Origin: Sphingomonas melonis
GTDB lineage: Bacteria; Pseudomonadota; Alphaproteobacteria; Sphingomonadales; Sphingomonadaceae
Direction of reading: 5' to 3'
Length of the DNA stretch: 64,000 nucleotides
NCBI RefSeq assembly: GCF_013409985.1
Contig: NZ_JACCBY010000004.1
Location: 124,001 to 188,000, forward strand
The translations under genes were made by a program, and so were the position numbers. Below the pieces are notes generated by a model that was not told the DNA's origin, made no database searches, and saw only the letters and a program-made list of their open reading frames with translations. Of the stretch, positions 44,173 through 53,405 are shown piece after piece (the stretch's first letter is position 1; each line of letters opens with the position of its first letter).

Positions 44173-45357
44173 ATGGACGGGAAGGACAGCATCGGCCGGG
44201 ACGGCATCGATCAAGGCGCGATCGTCGACGCCGCGATCGACATCATCGTTCGCAATGGCCTCGGCGGACTGACACTGCGCCCGTTGGCGTCGAGCCTCGG
44301 GGTGAGCGTCGCGGTGATTTCGGCGCGGATCGGCGCCAAGGATCGGCTGATCGACCACGTCGTCGACCTCGCCGCACATCGCGATCGCGATTTCTTCGCG
44401 CGATGGACGGAGCTCGCCGCGCGCGTGGCACCGGAGGACGGCGTCGCACGCGCTGCGATGGCCGACCTGGCCTTCCGCGAGTGGGTGAGCGCGGGCCGGC
44501 AACAGGCGATCGTGCTGGTCGAACTCGTCCACCATCACGCTTTGCAGGGCGCGCCCTCGCCCGCACTCGATCGGTGGCTGGAGCGGGCCGGTGACTTCTG
44601 GTCGACGATGATCTTCGGCGTCGCGGACCTCGCCGATCTCGCGCTGGGCTATATCCTCGACGAGGCGGGGTTCGCTTTGGGGGCGGGCGATGATCCCGCT
44701 TACGCGGTGTTGCGCACGTTGTGCCTGCAGCGGTTCGCCGCGGGCGTGGTCGGCGGCGAAATCGGCCACGGTGCGGAGATCGAACGGCTGATCGCGCTGC
44801 TCCGGCCGGACGACCCGCCGGCAACCGTCGCCGACGACCCCAAGCGGCGGCGGATCGCCGACGCCGCCGCCGGGGTCATCGTCTCGCAAGGCATGGCCGC
44901 GGCAACCCACCGGTCCGTCGCGCAGGCGGCGGGCGTTCCGGCGTCGACGGTGGTCTACCATTTCGGCGGACGCGCGGCGTTGCTCGTCGCGGGCCTCCAT
45001 GCCGTCATCACGCGCTTCCACGGTGCCCGCGACCGCGCGCGCGTGCAGGGAACCGTGGCCGACCAGGACGTCGAGGCACGCGATCTCGTCAAGGCGACAT
45101 CGATGATCGCTTTGGCCAGCCTCCGCGAGGCGAGCCTGCGGCCCTATGCGCTCGACATGCGGCGACGGCGGGGCGAGAACATCCGTGCCGCCGACCTCGC
45201 CCCGCTCGGCTTCGGTGCGCGCGCCATCCCCGGCTTCGATCGCGCCGCCGCTCAGGTCATCTCGGTCGCGCTGTTCGGCATGCGGATGGTGGCGATGAGC
45301 CGCAATCTGCCGGAAGCCGAGACATATCGCCGCGCCTTCGCGGCGCTCGACGCGTGA
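44173..45357 (+). CDS. Tandem TetR-family regulator with two HTH domains
   Basis: A 394-aa protein, twice the usual TetR length. The first TetR HTH spans about 14-66 (IVDAAIDIIVRNGLGGLTLR, ASSLGVSVAVI); the second spans about 224-278 (RIADAAAGVIVSQGMAAATH, AQAAGVPASTVVYHFGGRA). Each is followed by its own alpha-helical ligand domain, so the gene looks like a fusion of two TetR genes. The second HTH is closer to consensus (YHFGG), the first is divergent (SARIGAK). It sits between GH115 and an MFS carrier and probably controls them. No stop or frameshift separates the halves. Confidence 0.85.
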   Translation: MDGKDSIGRDGIDQGAIVDAAIDIIVRNGLGGLTLRPLASSLGVSVAVISARIGAKDRLIDHVVDLAAHRDRDFFARWTELAARVAPEDGVARAAMADLAFREWVSAGRQQAIVLVELVHHHALQGAPSPALDRWLERAGDFWSTMIFGVADLADLALGYILDEAGFALGAGDDPAYAVLRTLCLQRFAAGVVGGEIGHGAEIERLIALLRPDDPPATVADDPKRRRIADAAAGVIVSQGMAAATHRSVAQAAGVPASTVVYHFGGRAALLVAGLHAVITRFHGARDRARVQGTVADQDVEARDLVKATSMIALASLREASLRPYALDMRRRRGENIRAADLAPLGFGARAIPGFDRAAAQVISVALFGMRMVAMSRNLPEAETYRRAFAALDA

Positions 45358-45396
45358 AACGCGCAACGATCGGACTGATCACGTCCCCCGACGTCG

Positions 45397-46791
45397 GTGT
45401 CATCGAACGGGAACATCATCCGCCTACAGGGCCGCGTGGAACCCGGCTCAACCGATCGCGGGGCACCGTCCGGCATCCAGATGCTGGCGCTGTCGCTGCC
45501 GACCTGGGCTTTCGCCGGCTACGACCTGGCGCGGCGCACCTTCCTCGCGGCCTATCTGTCCTATGATCTGGGTCTGCCGATCGCGACGGTCGGCCGGCTC
45601 GTGCTCGTCGCCGGTCTCGCAGCCATTCCCGCCGAAATGATCGCCGGCGCGCTGTGCGATCGCGGCTCGGCACGGATCGGCGCGCGCGTCGCGTGGATGC
45701 TGGTCGGCACCGTGTTGCTCGCGGCGGGCGGCGGCGCGCTGCTCTGCCTCACCCGGGCGAGCCCTCTGCCGCTGGTCGCCCTCGCGCTGATCGGCCTCGT
45801 GGTCGGCTGGGCTATCTGCAACGTCACCCACGGCGCCTGGGCCTTGGAGGCGACGCGCGACGATGCGGGCCGTACGCGCGTGTTCGGGCTGCGCTCCCTC
45901 GCCGGCATCATTGGCGGCATATCGTTTTCGCTGATCGGCGCGCTCCATCATGGCCACGCCTCGCCGTTCGTCGCAATCCTGCTGATCGTATCGATCGGCG
46001 CGCCGCTGGCCCATCTCGGCCTGGTGGCGCTGGTTCCCGATCGCGCACCCCCGGTCGCGACGTGGCGCCCCGATACCCTGTGGGAGCCGGTGCGCCTGCT
46101 GTTCGTCAATCGCGGCAACCGCCGGCTTGCCGCGCTGTTCGCCCTTAACGGCGCGCATACCGCGATCACCGGGACCGCCTATCTCTATCTCGTCGACGCG
46201 GCGCTCGCGCTTCCCGGCTGGGGCCCGACCGGGGTTCTCGTGCAGTCGGTATGCGCCGCGATCGGCATCGCTGCGGCGATGGCCATCGGGCCCCGCCTGC
46301 GCGCCATTCGCACGTTCCAGGCCGTCTGCTGGATCAACGGCGTGCTGGCCCTCGTGCTGGTCGTACTGCCGGCCGGCCGCCCCGCCGCGCTGATCGTCTG
46401 GTCGGCGCTGTTCGGGCTGGTCTCAGCGGTGGATTTCATGGCGTTGCGGGTGCTGCTGGGGGAGCGGCTCGATCACGCGACGCGCACCGGCGACGCAACC
46501 GCGCCCGCTGCGGCGCATTATGCCGGCTTCCACCTGCCCTTCAACCTGTGCGGCGCGCTGGCGACGGGCCTGCTGTTCGCCGGCTACCGGCTGCTCGGCT
46601 TCGACCCGTCGCTCCGCCACGGGCTGGACCAAGCGTATGGGCCCGCGCAGCTCCTGCCGGCGCTCGGCGCGATGCTGCTGATGGCCGCCTCGCTCTGGCT
46701 GGCGCGATGCCGGGACACGCGACCGCATCATGTCCGTCACGGCTGCACCGGGCGCAGCGCGACGGAAATCGCGCAAGCTGAACAAGCGTAA
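45397..46791 (+). CDS. MFS / GPH-type carrier
   Basis: A 464-aa membrane protein with about twelve helices, closest in layout to sugar-cation symporters (GPH) or other MFS carriers: LPTWAFAGYDLARRTFLAAYL, FGLRSLAGIIGGISFSLIGAL in the centre, and NGAHTAITGTAYLYLVDAAL. The start is GTG 45397 or the in-frame GTG 45436; no good Shine-Dalgarno is seen for either. It follows the double-TetR gene by 39 bases. The substrate is unknown; sugar acids fit the neighbours. Confidence 0.78.
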   Translation: MSSNGNIIRLQGRVEPGSTDRGAPSGIQMLALSLPTWAFAGYDLARRTFLAAYLSYDLGLPIATVGRLVLVAGLAAIPAEMIAGALCDRGSARIGARVAWMLVGTVLLAAGGGALLCLTRASPLPLVALALIGLVVGWAICNVTHGAWALEATRDDAGRTRVFGLRSLAGIIGGISFSLIGALHHGHASPFVAILLIVSIGAPLAHLGLVALVPDRAPPVATWRPDTLWEPVRLLFVNRGNRRLAALFALNGAHTAITGTAYLYLVDAALALPGWGPTGVLVQSVCAAIGIAAAMAIGPRLRAIRTFQAVCWINGVLALVLVVLPAGRPAALIVWSALFGLVSAVDFMALRVLLGERLDHATRTGDATAPAAAHYAGFHLPFNLCGALATGLLFAGYRLLGFDPSLRHGLDQAYGPAQLLPALGAMLLMAASLWLARCRDTRPHHVRHGCTGRSATEIAQAEQA

Positions 46792-46865
46792 TTTTCCTGT
46801 CACGGATCGCCCGTAGAGACTCGCCGGGCATGCCGCCGAATCGACGGCGCTAGGGGCAAGATCAC

Positions 46866-49289
46866 ATGCGAAATTCCAAATTGGCGCGCCTGCTGACGGG
46901 CGCTGCGCTGCTGACCAGCGCATTGGTTGCTGAACAAGCGTATGCTCAAACCGAGACTCCGACGAAACGCGACGCCGCCAACCCGTCGGACGGCAGCGAC
47001 GCCAGCGACGACGGACAAGGCTTGGCCGACATCGTGGTGACCGCGCAGCGCCGCCCCGAAAAGGCGCAATCGGTGCCGATCTCGATCACCTCGGTCAGCG
47101 GAGAGCAGTTCCAGAAGACCGGCTATATCGGCCTTACCGACCTGCAATATGTCGTCCCCGGCGTGCAATATAACCCGACGCAGGGCGCCGCCTTCCAGAT
47201 CCGCGGCGTCGGCAGCAGTTCGTTCGATCTTTCCAACGCCAAGTCGGTCAACGTCGTCGTCGACGATGTCGTGATGGACAACCAGCGCGACAACGGCCTG
47301 ATCGGCCTCGTCGACATCGCCCGCGTCGACGTGCTGATGGGGCCGCAGGGCACGCTGTTCGGCAAGAACTCCACCTCCGGGGTGATTGCGCTGACCACCA
47401 ACAATCCGGTGATCGGCCAATGGTCCGGCAACGCCTATGGCAGCTATGGCGAACGCAACGACCGCATCGTCAACGGCACGGTCAATTTGCCGGTCAGCGA
47501 CACTGCCGCGCTACGCGTCTCGGCGTTCGAACAGGGCCAGGACGGCGCCGGCCGGTACATCACCCTCAACCGCAACCTCAACCGCGTCGATGAGTACGGC
47601 GTGCGCGCGAAACTCCTCTACCGGCCGCTCGACGCGCTCGAATTCGTGCTCGCCGGTGAATATACCCGGCACTACGACACCTCGGTGCGCACCCCCGTCG
47701 GCGGCCCGGCCGGTTCGGTCTTCGCGCCCTCGGCCGCGATCACCGCGCAGATGGCCGCGCTCGGCCTCGTCGCCAACGAGAAGAATACCGATTCGCTGGA
47801 CAGCTATCTCGGCTCGATCGGCATGACCAACACCGGCGGGTCACTGCACGCCAATTACGATCTCGGCGCGGTGACGCTGACCTCGATCACCGCCTATCGC
47901 GAGACGGTGTACGACAACGACACGCCGGCCGATCTGCTGCCGGCGAACATCAACGCCTATCTGCCGTTCAACATGGGGCGCCTGCGTTCGAACAAGTTCA
48001 GCGAGGAGGTCCATCTCGCGTCATCGGCGGGGCAACCCGTCGAATATCTGCTCGGCGCCTTCTACAACAGGCTCAACGCCACCCAGACGCAGGTGCAATG
48101 GGGACCGCTGGGCGCGCCGGTCTTCGATGCGAACGGGGTGGGCCGGCCCATATTGTCCGCGAACACCGGGGCCAATGATCCGGTTACCGGTGCGCTGCTC
48201 GGCAACACGGTACGGTTCAAGTCGTACAACGAAACCGCGGCGGTCTTCGGCCAGCTCAAGCTCTCCGTCACGCCGCAACTCAGCCTGACGCTGGGCGGCC
48301 GGTACAATTACGACTGGAACGGCCAGTCGATCGGCTATTTCGACACCGACCCGCTGCCGATCACCGGCTATTCGCCCAGCTTCACGGCACCCAGCGCCGC
48401 GCCGACCACCGACTTCCGTGCCGGCGCCAGGAACGGCGGCAAGTTCACCTATCGCATCGCGCCGCAGTTCCTGCTCAGCCCCGACGTGATGCTGTATGCG
48501 ACCTATTCGACCGGCTACAAACCCGGCGGGATCGCCTTCGTCGGCAACAAGTACAATCCCTATAATGCCGAGTCCGTGAAGAGCTGGGAAGCCGGCATCA
48601 AGTCGGAATTCCTCAACCATCGCGTGCGGCTGAACGTCGATCTCTATTCATCGACCTATACCGATTTCCAGGCGACGATCCTGACCCCGGTGACCACCGG
48701 CATCGGCGGCTTCATCCTCGCCTCGGCGATCGGCAACGCACCGGGGCTGCGCTCGCGCGGGTTCGAAGGCTCGCTGGCGGTGAAGCCGACGCGCGACCTC
48801 TCGCTCGGCGGCGCGGTGACGTACAACGACGCCAAATTCACCGATTACGTCGCCAGTCCGTCCGCCAATTACACGGGCACGCGCCTCACCAACGCCCCGC
48901 GCTGGTCGTTCACGATCAACGGCGATTACGGCACGCCGATCAGCGCCGAGCTGAAGGTGAAGGCGCATGTCGATTATGCCTATCGCAGTGCGACGCAGAC
49001 CGTCACCGGCGCGCTGCTCGGCGACTGGCTGGCTCCGCCGGTCAAGAACGCCGACGGCACATCGACGCCGAATGCCAGCTATTCCTTCGTCCCCGCCTAC
49101 GGCCTGGTCAACGCCCGCCTGAGCCTCGCCAAGGTCGATGACAGGGTGGAGGTCGGCGTCTACGCGCGCAATCTCTTCAACACCTATTTCTCGACCGGCT
49201 ATCAGATCTACGGCACGCTCGGGCTGCTCCATTACAGCACGCCGGCCGCGTACCGCACGCTCGGCGGCTATGTGAAATTCGCCTTCTGA
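46866..49289 (+). CDS. TonB-dependent receptor paired with a PI-PLC-like enzyme
   Basis: An 807-aa receptor. Signal peptide ends EQAYAQ; TonB-box-like ADIVVTAQRRPEKAQ; plug with FQIRGVGSSSFDLS and VDVLMGPQGTLFGKNSTSGVI; barrel ending RTLGGYVKFAF. It is preceded by an MFS carrier (75-base gap) and followed 64 bases later by a secreted phospholipase-like gene. Ligand not determined; a phosphorylated inositol or lipid-derived compound is one possibility given the neighbour. Confidence 0.93.
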   Translation: MRNSKLARLLTGAALLTSALVAEQAYAQTETPTKRDAANPSDGSDASDDGQGLADIVVTAQRRPEKAQSVPISITSVSGEQFQKTGYIGLTDLQYVVPGVQYNPTQGAAFQIRGVGSSSFDLSNAKSVNVVVDDVVMDNQRDNGLIGLVDIARVDVLMGPQGTLFGKNSTSGVIALTTNNPVIGQWSGNAYGSYGERNDRIVNGTVNLPVSDTAALRVSAFEQGQDGAGRYITLNRNLNRVDEYGVRAKLLYRPLDALEFVLAGEYTRHYDTSVRTPVGGPAGSVFAPSAAITAQMAALGLVANEKNTDSLDSYLGSIGMTNTGGSLHANYDLGAVTLTSITAYRETVYDNDTPADLLPANINAYLPFNMGRLRSNKFSEEVHLASSAGQPVEYLLGAFYNRLNATQTQVQWGPLGAPVFDANGVGRPILSANTGANDPVTGALLGNTVRFKSYNETAAVFGQLKLSVTPQLSLTLGGRYNYDWNGQSIGYFDTDPLPITGYSPSFTAPSAAPTTDFRAGARNGGKFTYRIAPQFLLSPDVMLYATYSTGYKPGGIAFVGNKYNPYNAESVKSWEAGIKSEFLNHRVRLNVDLYSSTYTDFQATILTPVTTGIGGFILASAIGNAPGLRSRGFEGSLAVKPTRDLSLGGAVTYNDAKFTDYVASPSANYTGTRLTNAPRWSFTINGDYGTPISAELKVKAHVDYAYRSATQTVTGALLGDWLAPPVKNADGTSTPNASYSFVPAYGLVNARLSLAKVDDRVEVGVYARNLFNTYFSTGYQIYGTLGLLHYSTPAAYRTLGGYVKFAF

Positions 49290-49352
49290 CGATCCGTCCG
49301 GCGGTGCCGCGCCTGCGTGCCCGCCGCCCAGCTCCGAAACAAAGGGTAAGCC

Positions 49353-50549
49353 ATGAAGAAGCTCGCAATCGGCCTCGCCGTGACCTGTGCGGTATCCGCA
49401 ATCGCTGCCGCCAGGGGCCCCGCGCCCGAACCGCTCCTCAACCAGATCCAGGTGGTCGGCACGCACAACAGCTATTCGCAGGGCATCGACCCGCGACTGA
49501 TGGCGATGGCCGAAGCGATCGTCGGGCCGAAGATGCTGGAACGGATGAGCAGCCTCACCGGCGCCGCGAAGGCCGCCGCGCTCGAATACCACCCCAACCC
49601 CGGCACCCTGACCGAGGGGCTCAACTATCGCTACACCTCGCTCGCCGCGCAGCTCGACGCCGGCATGCGCAGCCTCGAGATCGACATCAACAACGATCCC
49701 GAAGGCGGGCGTTACGCCCATCCCGCCGGCTATGCCGCGTTGCAGGCCAGGGGCATTGCCGACGCGCTGCCGCGCGATACCACCGACATGGACAAGCCCG
49801 GCCTGAAGGTGTTCCACATCGCCGATTTCGACGTGCGGTCGAGCTGCAACCTGTTCCGCACCTGCCTTGCGCAATTGCGCCGCTGGTCGGATGCGCATCC
49901 CGACCACGAACCGATCTTCATCCTCGTCGAGGCGAAGAGCGATGCGATGCCGATCTTCCCCGGCTCGACGACGCCCCTGCCGTTCGACGGCAAGGCCTTT
50001 GCCGAGATGGACCAGTCGATCTTCGACGTGATCGGCCGCGATCACCTGGTCACGCCCGACGAGGTCCGCGGCCGCTATCCGACGCTGGAGGCCGCGGTGC
50101 TTGCGCACCATTGGCCGACGCTCGCCGCCGCACGCGGCAAGTTCGTCTTCCTGTTGCTGACGGCGTTGGATCCGGCGGCGCTCGCGGCCTATCATGAGGG
50201 CCATCCCAACCTCGAGGGGCGCGCCGCCTTCCTGCGGGCCAGTCCCGGGAACAGCTATGCCGCATTCCTGCTGATGGACAATGCCACGATGCGGGCAAAG
50301 GAGATCCCGGCGCGCGTCAGGCAGGGGTATCTGGTCCGCGCCCGTGCCGACATCGAAACGTACGAGGCCCGGATCAACGACCTCACCCGCGCGAACCAGG
50401 CGTTTCGCAGCGGCGCGCAGATCGTGTCGACCGATTTCTACCAGCCGGGCAACGGATACGGTACGCCCTATGTCGTTCGCCTGCCGGGCGGCGGCGCGGC
50501 ACGCTGCAACCCGGTCAACGCGCCAGCCGGCTGCACGCTGTCGCGCTGA
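49353..50549 (+). CDS. Secreted calcium-dependent PI-PLC-like phosphodiesterase
   Basis: A 398-aa exported protein with a signal peptide (GLAVTCAVSAIAAARG). The core matches the PI-PLC TIM-barrel family (SaPLC1-like): IQVVGTHNSYSQG with catalytic His38, AGMRSLEIDINND with acidic calcium ligands, FHIADFDVRSSC with the probable second His, and FILVEAKSDA. The C-terminal part has PAGCTLSR as its end. Such enzymes split phosphoinositides or related phosphodiesters. It is in one operon with the upstream TonB receptor and ends at a strong shared hairpin. Confidence 0.85.
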   Translation: MKKLAIGLAVTCAVSAIAAARGPAPEPLLNQIQVVGTHNSYSQGIDPRLMAMAEAIVGPKMLERMSSLTGAAKAAALEYHPNPGTLTEGLNYRYTSLAAQLDAGMRSLEIDINNDPEGGRYAHPAGYAALQARGIADALPRDTTDMDKPGLKVFHIADFDVRSSCNLFRTCLAQLRRWSDAHPDHEPIFILVEAKSDAMPIFPGSTTPLPFDGKAFAEMDQSIFDVIGRDHLVTPDEVRGRYPTLEAAVLAHHWPTLAAARGKFVFLLLTALDPAALAAYHEGHPNLEGRAAFLRASPGNSYAAFLLMDNATMRAKEIPARVRQGYLVRARADIETYEARINDLTRANQAFRSGAQIVSTDFYQPGNGYGTPYVVRLPGGGAARCNPVNAPAGCTLSR

Positions 50550-50561
50550 CCGCCGCCTTCG

Positions 50562-50596
50562 TCATGCCGGCGGCGGCTGGTCGGCCGCCGGCATGA
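50562..50596. terminator. Bidirectional hairpin between PI-PLC-like gene and kduD
   Basis: Perfect 13-bp arms TCATGCCGGCGGC and GCCGCCGGCATGA around a 9-base loop, placed between convergent genes. No T tract, but stability and position are those of a shared terminator. Confidence 0.68.
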
Positions 50597-50629
50597 TCGA
50601 TGTCGGGATCGGCCGGCGGGTTGCGCCGA

Positions 50630-51382
50630 TCAGCGGGCCAGCCACCCGCCGTCGACCGCCAGGATATGGCCCTGCACATAGGCGGCTGCGTCGGAGGCGA
50701 GGAACACTGCCGCGCCGCCGAGGTCTGCCGGATCGCCCCAGCGCCCCGCCGGTATCCGGTCGAGGATCGCCGCGTTGCGCACCGGGTCCGCCTGCAAGGC
50801 TGCGGTATTGTTGGTGGCGATATAGCCGGGGGCGATCGCGTTCACGGTGATGCCGTGCCGTGCCCATTCGTTCGCCAGCAATTTGGTGAGGCCGCCGATC
50901 CCCGATTTCGCTGCCGTGTAGCTCGGCACGCGGATGCCGCCCTGGAAGGTGAGCATCGAAGCGATGTTGATGATCCGGCCGCCGCCCGCCGCGATCATGT
51001 GCCGCCCCGCCGCCTGTGACAGGAAGAAGACCGATTTAAGGTTGGTATCCACGACCGCGTCCCAATCGTCCTCGCTGAAATCGACGGCATCGGCGCGGCG
51101 GATGATACCGGCATTGTTGACCAGGATATCGAGCCGGCCGAGCCGCGCGATGGCCTCGTCGACGACGCGCTGCACCGGCTCGATCGTCGACAGGTCGGCG
51201 GCGATCAGCGCGGCGCGGCGGCCGAGCGCCTCGATCTGCGCGGCGGTGTCGTGCGCGGGCGTGCGACCGGCACATGCGACGTCCGCGCCGGCCGCGGCCA
51301 GCGCAACCGCGATCGCCTGGCCGATACCGGTGTTGGCGCCGGTGACGATCGCCACCCGCCCGGTCAGATCGAACGGGGTCAT
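50630..51382 (-). CDS. kduD: 2-dehydro-3-deoxy-D-gluconate 5-dehydrogenase (KduD, SDR)
   Basis: A 250-aa short-chain dehydrogenase. Cofactor site TGANTGIG near residue 15, NNAGI, Ser in NIASMLTF, catalytic YTAAKSG, and [15 protein letters not shown], which is typical of KduD. It interconverts 2,5-diketo-3-deoxygluconate and 2-keto-3-deoxygluconate in hexuronate breakdown. Start ATG 51382 overlaps the kduI stop (ATGA); a longer open frame to 51493 lies within kduI. Last gene of a minus-strand operon. Confidence 0.93.
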   Translation of the reverse strand: MTPFDLTGRVAIVTGANTGIGQAIAVALAAAGADVACAGRTPAHDTAAQIEALGRRAALIAADLSTIEPVQRVVDEAIARLGRLDILVNNAGIIRRADAVDFSEDDWDAVVDTNLKSVFFLSQAAGRHMIAAGGGRIINIASMLTFQGGIRVPSYTAAKSGIGGLTKLLANEWARHGITVNAIAPGYIATNNTAALQADPVRNAAILDRIPAGRWGDPADLGGAAVFLASDAAAYVQGHILAVDGGWLAR

Positions 51383-52215
51383 CGCAGCTGGCACAGGTCG
51401 CACACGTCCATGTCGGTATAGTCCTGGTTCTCGCCGGCCATCGCCCAGATGAACGTATAGTTGCTCGTACCCGCCCCCATGTGCACCGACCACGGCGGGC
51501 TGATGACAGCCTCCTCATTGTCCATCACGATGTGGCGCAGATCGTCGGGCCGGCCCATGTAATGGAAGATGCGATTGTCGTCCTCCAGGTCGAAATAGAG
51601 GTAGATCTCGCTGCGCCGTTCATGGACGTGCGGCGGCATCGTGTTCCACACCGAGCCGGGCTTCAGCGTCGTGAGGCCGAGGCACAGCGACGCGCTGCTC
51701 GCCAGATGCGGCAGCACCAGCTGGTAGATGGTGCGATCGTTCGACGTGTCCAGACTGCCGCGCTCCATCGGGTTGGCGTCGGCCAGCGTCACCTTGCGCA
51801 GCGGATAGGCGGCATGCGCCGGCACGCTGAGCAGATAGTAGCGCGCGCCATCCCCGGCGAAGGTCACGTCCGTCGACCCCATCGGCACGTAGAGCGCCTC
51901 GTATCGGGCCAGGGGAAAGGACTGGCCGTCGACGGTGACGACGCCATCCGCCTTGCCGATGTTGACGATCCCCAGTTCGCGCCGTTCGAGCAGCGGATGG
52001 CCGGCGGCACTCTCCGGCTCGGTCTGGACGGGCAAGGCCAACGGCGTGCCCGCGGGCACCGCGCCACCGATGATGAACCGCTCGCCATGCGAGTAGGTGA
52101 GCGTGATCGCGCCCGGCTGGAACAGCCCGCTGACCAGATAGCGATCGCGCAGATCCTGATTGGATGCGCCCGCCATCATGTCGGGATGCGTGGCGTAATA
52201 GGTCTTGGCAAACAT
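51379..52215 (-). CDS. kduI: 5-keto-4-deoxyuronate isomerase (KduI)
   Basis: A 278-aa cupin isomerase that converts 5-keto-4-deoxyuronate (from pectin or other polyuronides) to 2,5-diketo-3-deoxygluconate. The zinc site is intact: His196, His198, Glu203 ([15 protein letters not shown]) and His245 (PPWSVHMG), with the same numbering as the E. coli enzyme as I recall it. It starts 15 bases after the GH105 stop and overlaps kduD. Confidence 0.96.
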   Translation of the reverse strand: MFAKTYYATHPDMMAGASNQDLRDRYLVSGLFQPGAITLTYSHGERFIIGGAVPAGTPLALPVQTEPESAAGHPLLERRELGIVNIGKADGVVTVDGQSFPLARYEALYVPMGSTDVTFAGDGARYYLLSVPAHAAYPLRKVTLADANPMERGSLDTSNDRTIYQLVLPHLASSASLCLGLTTLKPGSVWNTMPPHVHERRSEIYLYFDLEDDNRIFHYMGRPDDLRHIVMDNEEAVISPPWSVHMGAGTSNYTFIWAMAGENQDYTDMDVCDLCQLR

Positions 52216-52229
52216 GTGACGCTGTCTTT

Positions 52230-53405
52230 CTATCGAGTGGAGCGATCGAGGGCGGCGATCTCGGTCGCCGCGAGCAGGAAGGCACCGACGCCGTAAAATT
52301 GCGTGTCCGCGGCCTCGACCTTTTCGGGGCGATCACTGACCTGTTGCACCCAGCCGAGCCGGCCGTCGGGCTGGATCGCCCGCTCCATCGCCGCCCAGCC
52401 GCGGCGGGCGACGGGCTCGTAGCCGGAACGGGGCAGCAGGCCGGTGCGCACGCCCCAGGCCATACCATAAGTGAAGAAACCCGTCCCGCTCGACTCGGGC
52501 GGCGACCCTTCGGGCGCGAGCAACGACGGTGCCCAATAGCCGTCGGGCTTTTGCAGATCGCGCAGGCGCGCCGCCATCTCGCGGAACAGCGCCTCCATGC
52601 GCACCCGGTCGGGGCTTCCGGCGGGAAGCTGCGGGATGATCCGCGCCATCCCGGCAAAGACCCAGCCGTTGCCGCGCGCCCAGAACTGCTTGCGCTGGCG
52701 GGCGTCGCGCCGTTCGAAGAACCGGCTGTCACGATAATAGAGATGCTCGGCCGGATCGAACAGGAAGGCGGTCGTCGCCCAGAACTCGCGCAGCGCGAAA
52801 TCGCGGTAGCGCGGGTCGCCGGTCTGGCGGCTCAGCGCCACCATCGCCGGCGGCGCCATGAACAGCGCGTCGCACCAGCACCAGCGGGTCAGGCACTCGG
52901 TCGCCGAATAGCCGGCCGGCGGGACGAAGAAGGCCAGCGTCGTCACCGCCGGCTGGTCGATGACCCGGTCGAACGTCCTGCGGGTCGGCAGGATTGCCGC
53001 GGCCGGGGCGCCATGCGCGGCTGCCCAGATATAGCTCTGGGTGATGGCATGATCGTCCGCGAAATAGGGATTGTCGCCCGGCAGCCAGCGGTTGGCGCGT
53101 CCCATCGCCAGGATCGAGTCACGGATGCGCGGCGGCGCGCCGGCATCGGCGAGCGCGGTCATCCCCACCCAGAACACGGCCTGTTCCCACGCGCGCGGGT
53201 TGCGCGTCTCGCCGGTGGCGCGGCTGACATGGGCGGTATCGGCGAGGCGGGCGAGCTGCCAGTCGGCCAGCGCCACCGCCTGCGCGATCGGCGAACGCGC
53301 CGGTGCGAGGGCCGCCGCGGGGGCCTGCGCCAGCGCAGCGCCCGCGGTCGGCGCGGCGGCGATCGTCAATGATGCGGCGAACAGCGCCATCGCGCGGTGG
53401 ATCAT
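52230..53405 (-). CDS. GH105-like unsaturated uronyl hydrolase, exported
   Basis: A 391-aa alpha/alpha-barrel hydrolase of the GH105 (GH88-related) type. Signal peptide residues 1-27. Family features are [42 protein letters not shown] with probable catalytic Asp179, [15 protein letters not shown] and [16 protein letters not shown]. These enzymes cut unsaturated glucuronyl or galacturonyl ends from rhamnogalacturonan or ulvan oligosaccharides and feed KduI. It overlaps the upstream MFS gene by four bases. Confidence 0.92.
   Translation of the reverse strand: MIHRAMALFAASLTIAAAPTAGAALAQAPAAALAPARSPIAQAVALADWQLARLADTAHVSRATGETRNPRAWEQAVFWVGMTALADAGAPPRIRDSILAMGRANRWLPGDNPYFADDHAITQSYIWAAAHGAPAAAILPTRRTFDRVIDQPAVTTLAFFVPPAGYSATECLTRWCWCDALFMAPPAMVALSRQTGDPRYRDFALREFWATTAFLFDPAEHLYYRDSRFFERRDARQRKQFWARGNGWVFAGMARIIPQLPAGSPDRVRMEALFREMAARLRDLQKPDGYWAPSLLAPEGSPPESSGTGFFTYGMAWGVRTGLLPRSGYEPVARRGWAAMERAIQPDGRLGWVQQVSDRPEKVEAADTQFYGVGAFLLAATEIAALDRSTR

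Noticed and set aside
41314-45366. A 1350-codon open frame on the minus strand
   Set aside because: It lies antisense to GH115 and the double-TetR gene, which both have clear family motifs; its translation is low-complexity Arg/Ala/His/Asp-rich, as antisense frames in GC-rich codon-biased DNA usually are.
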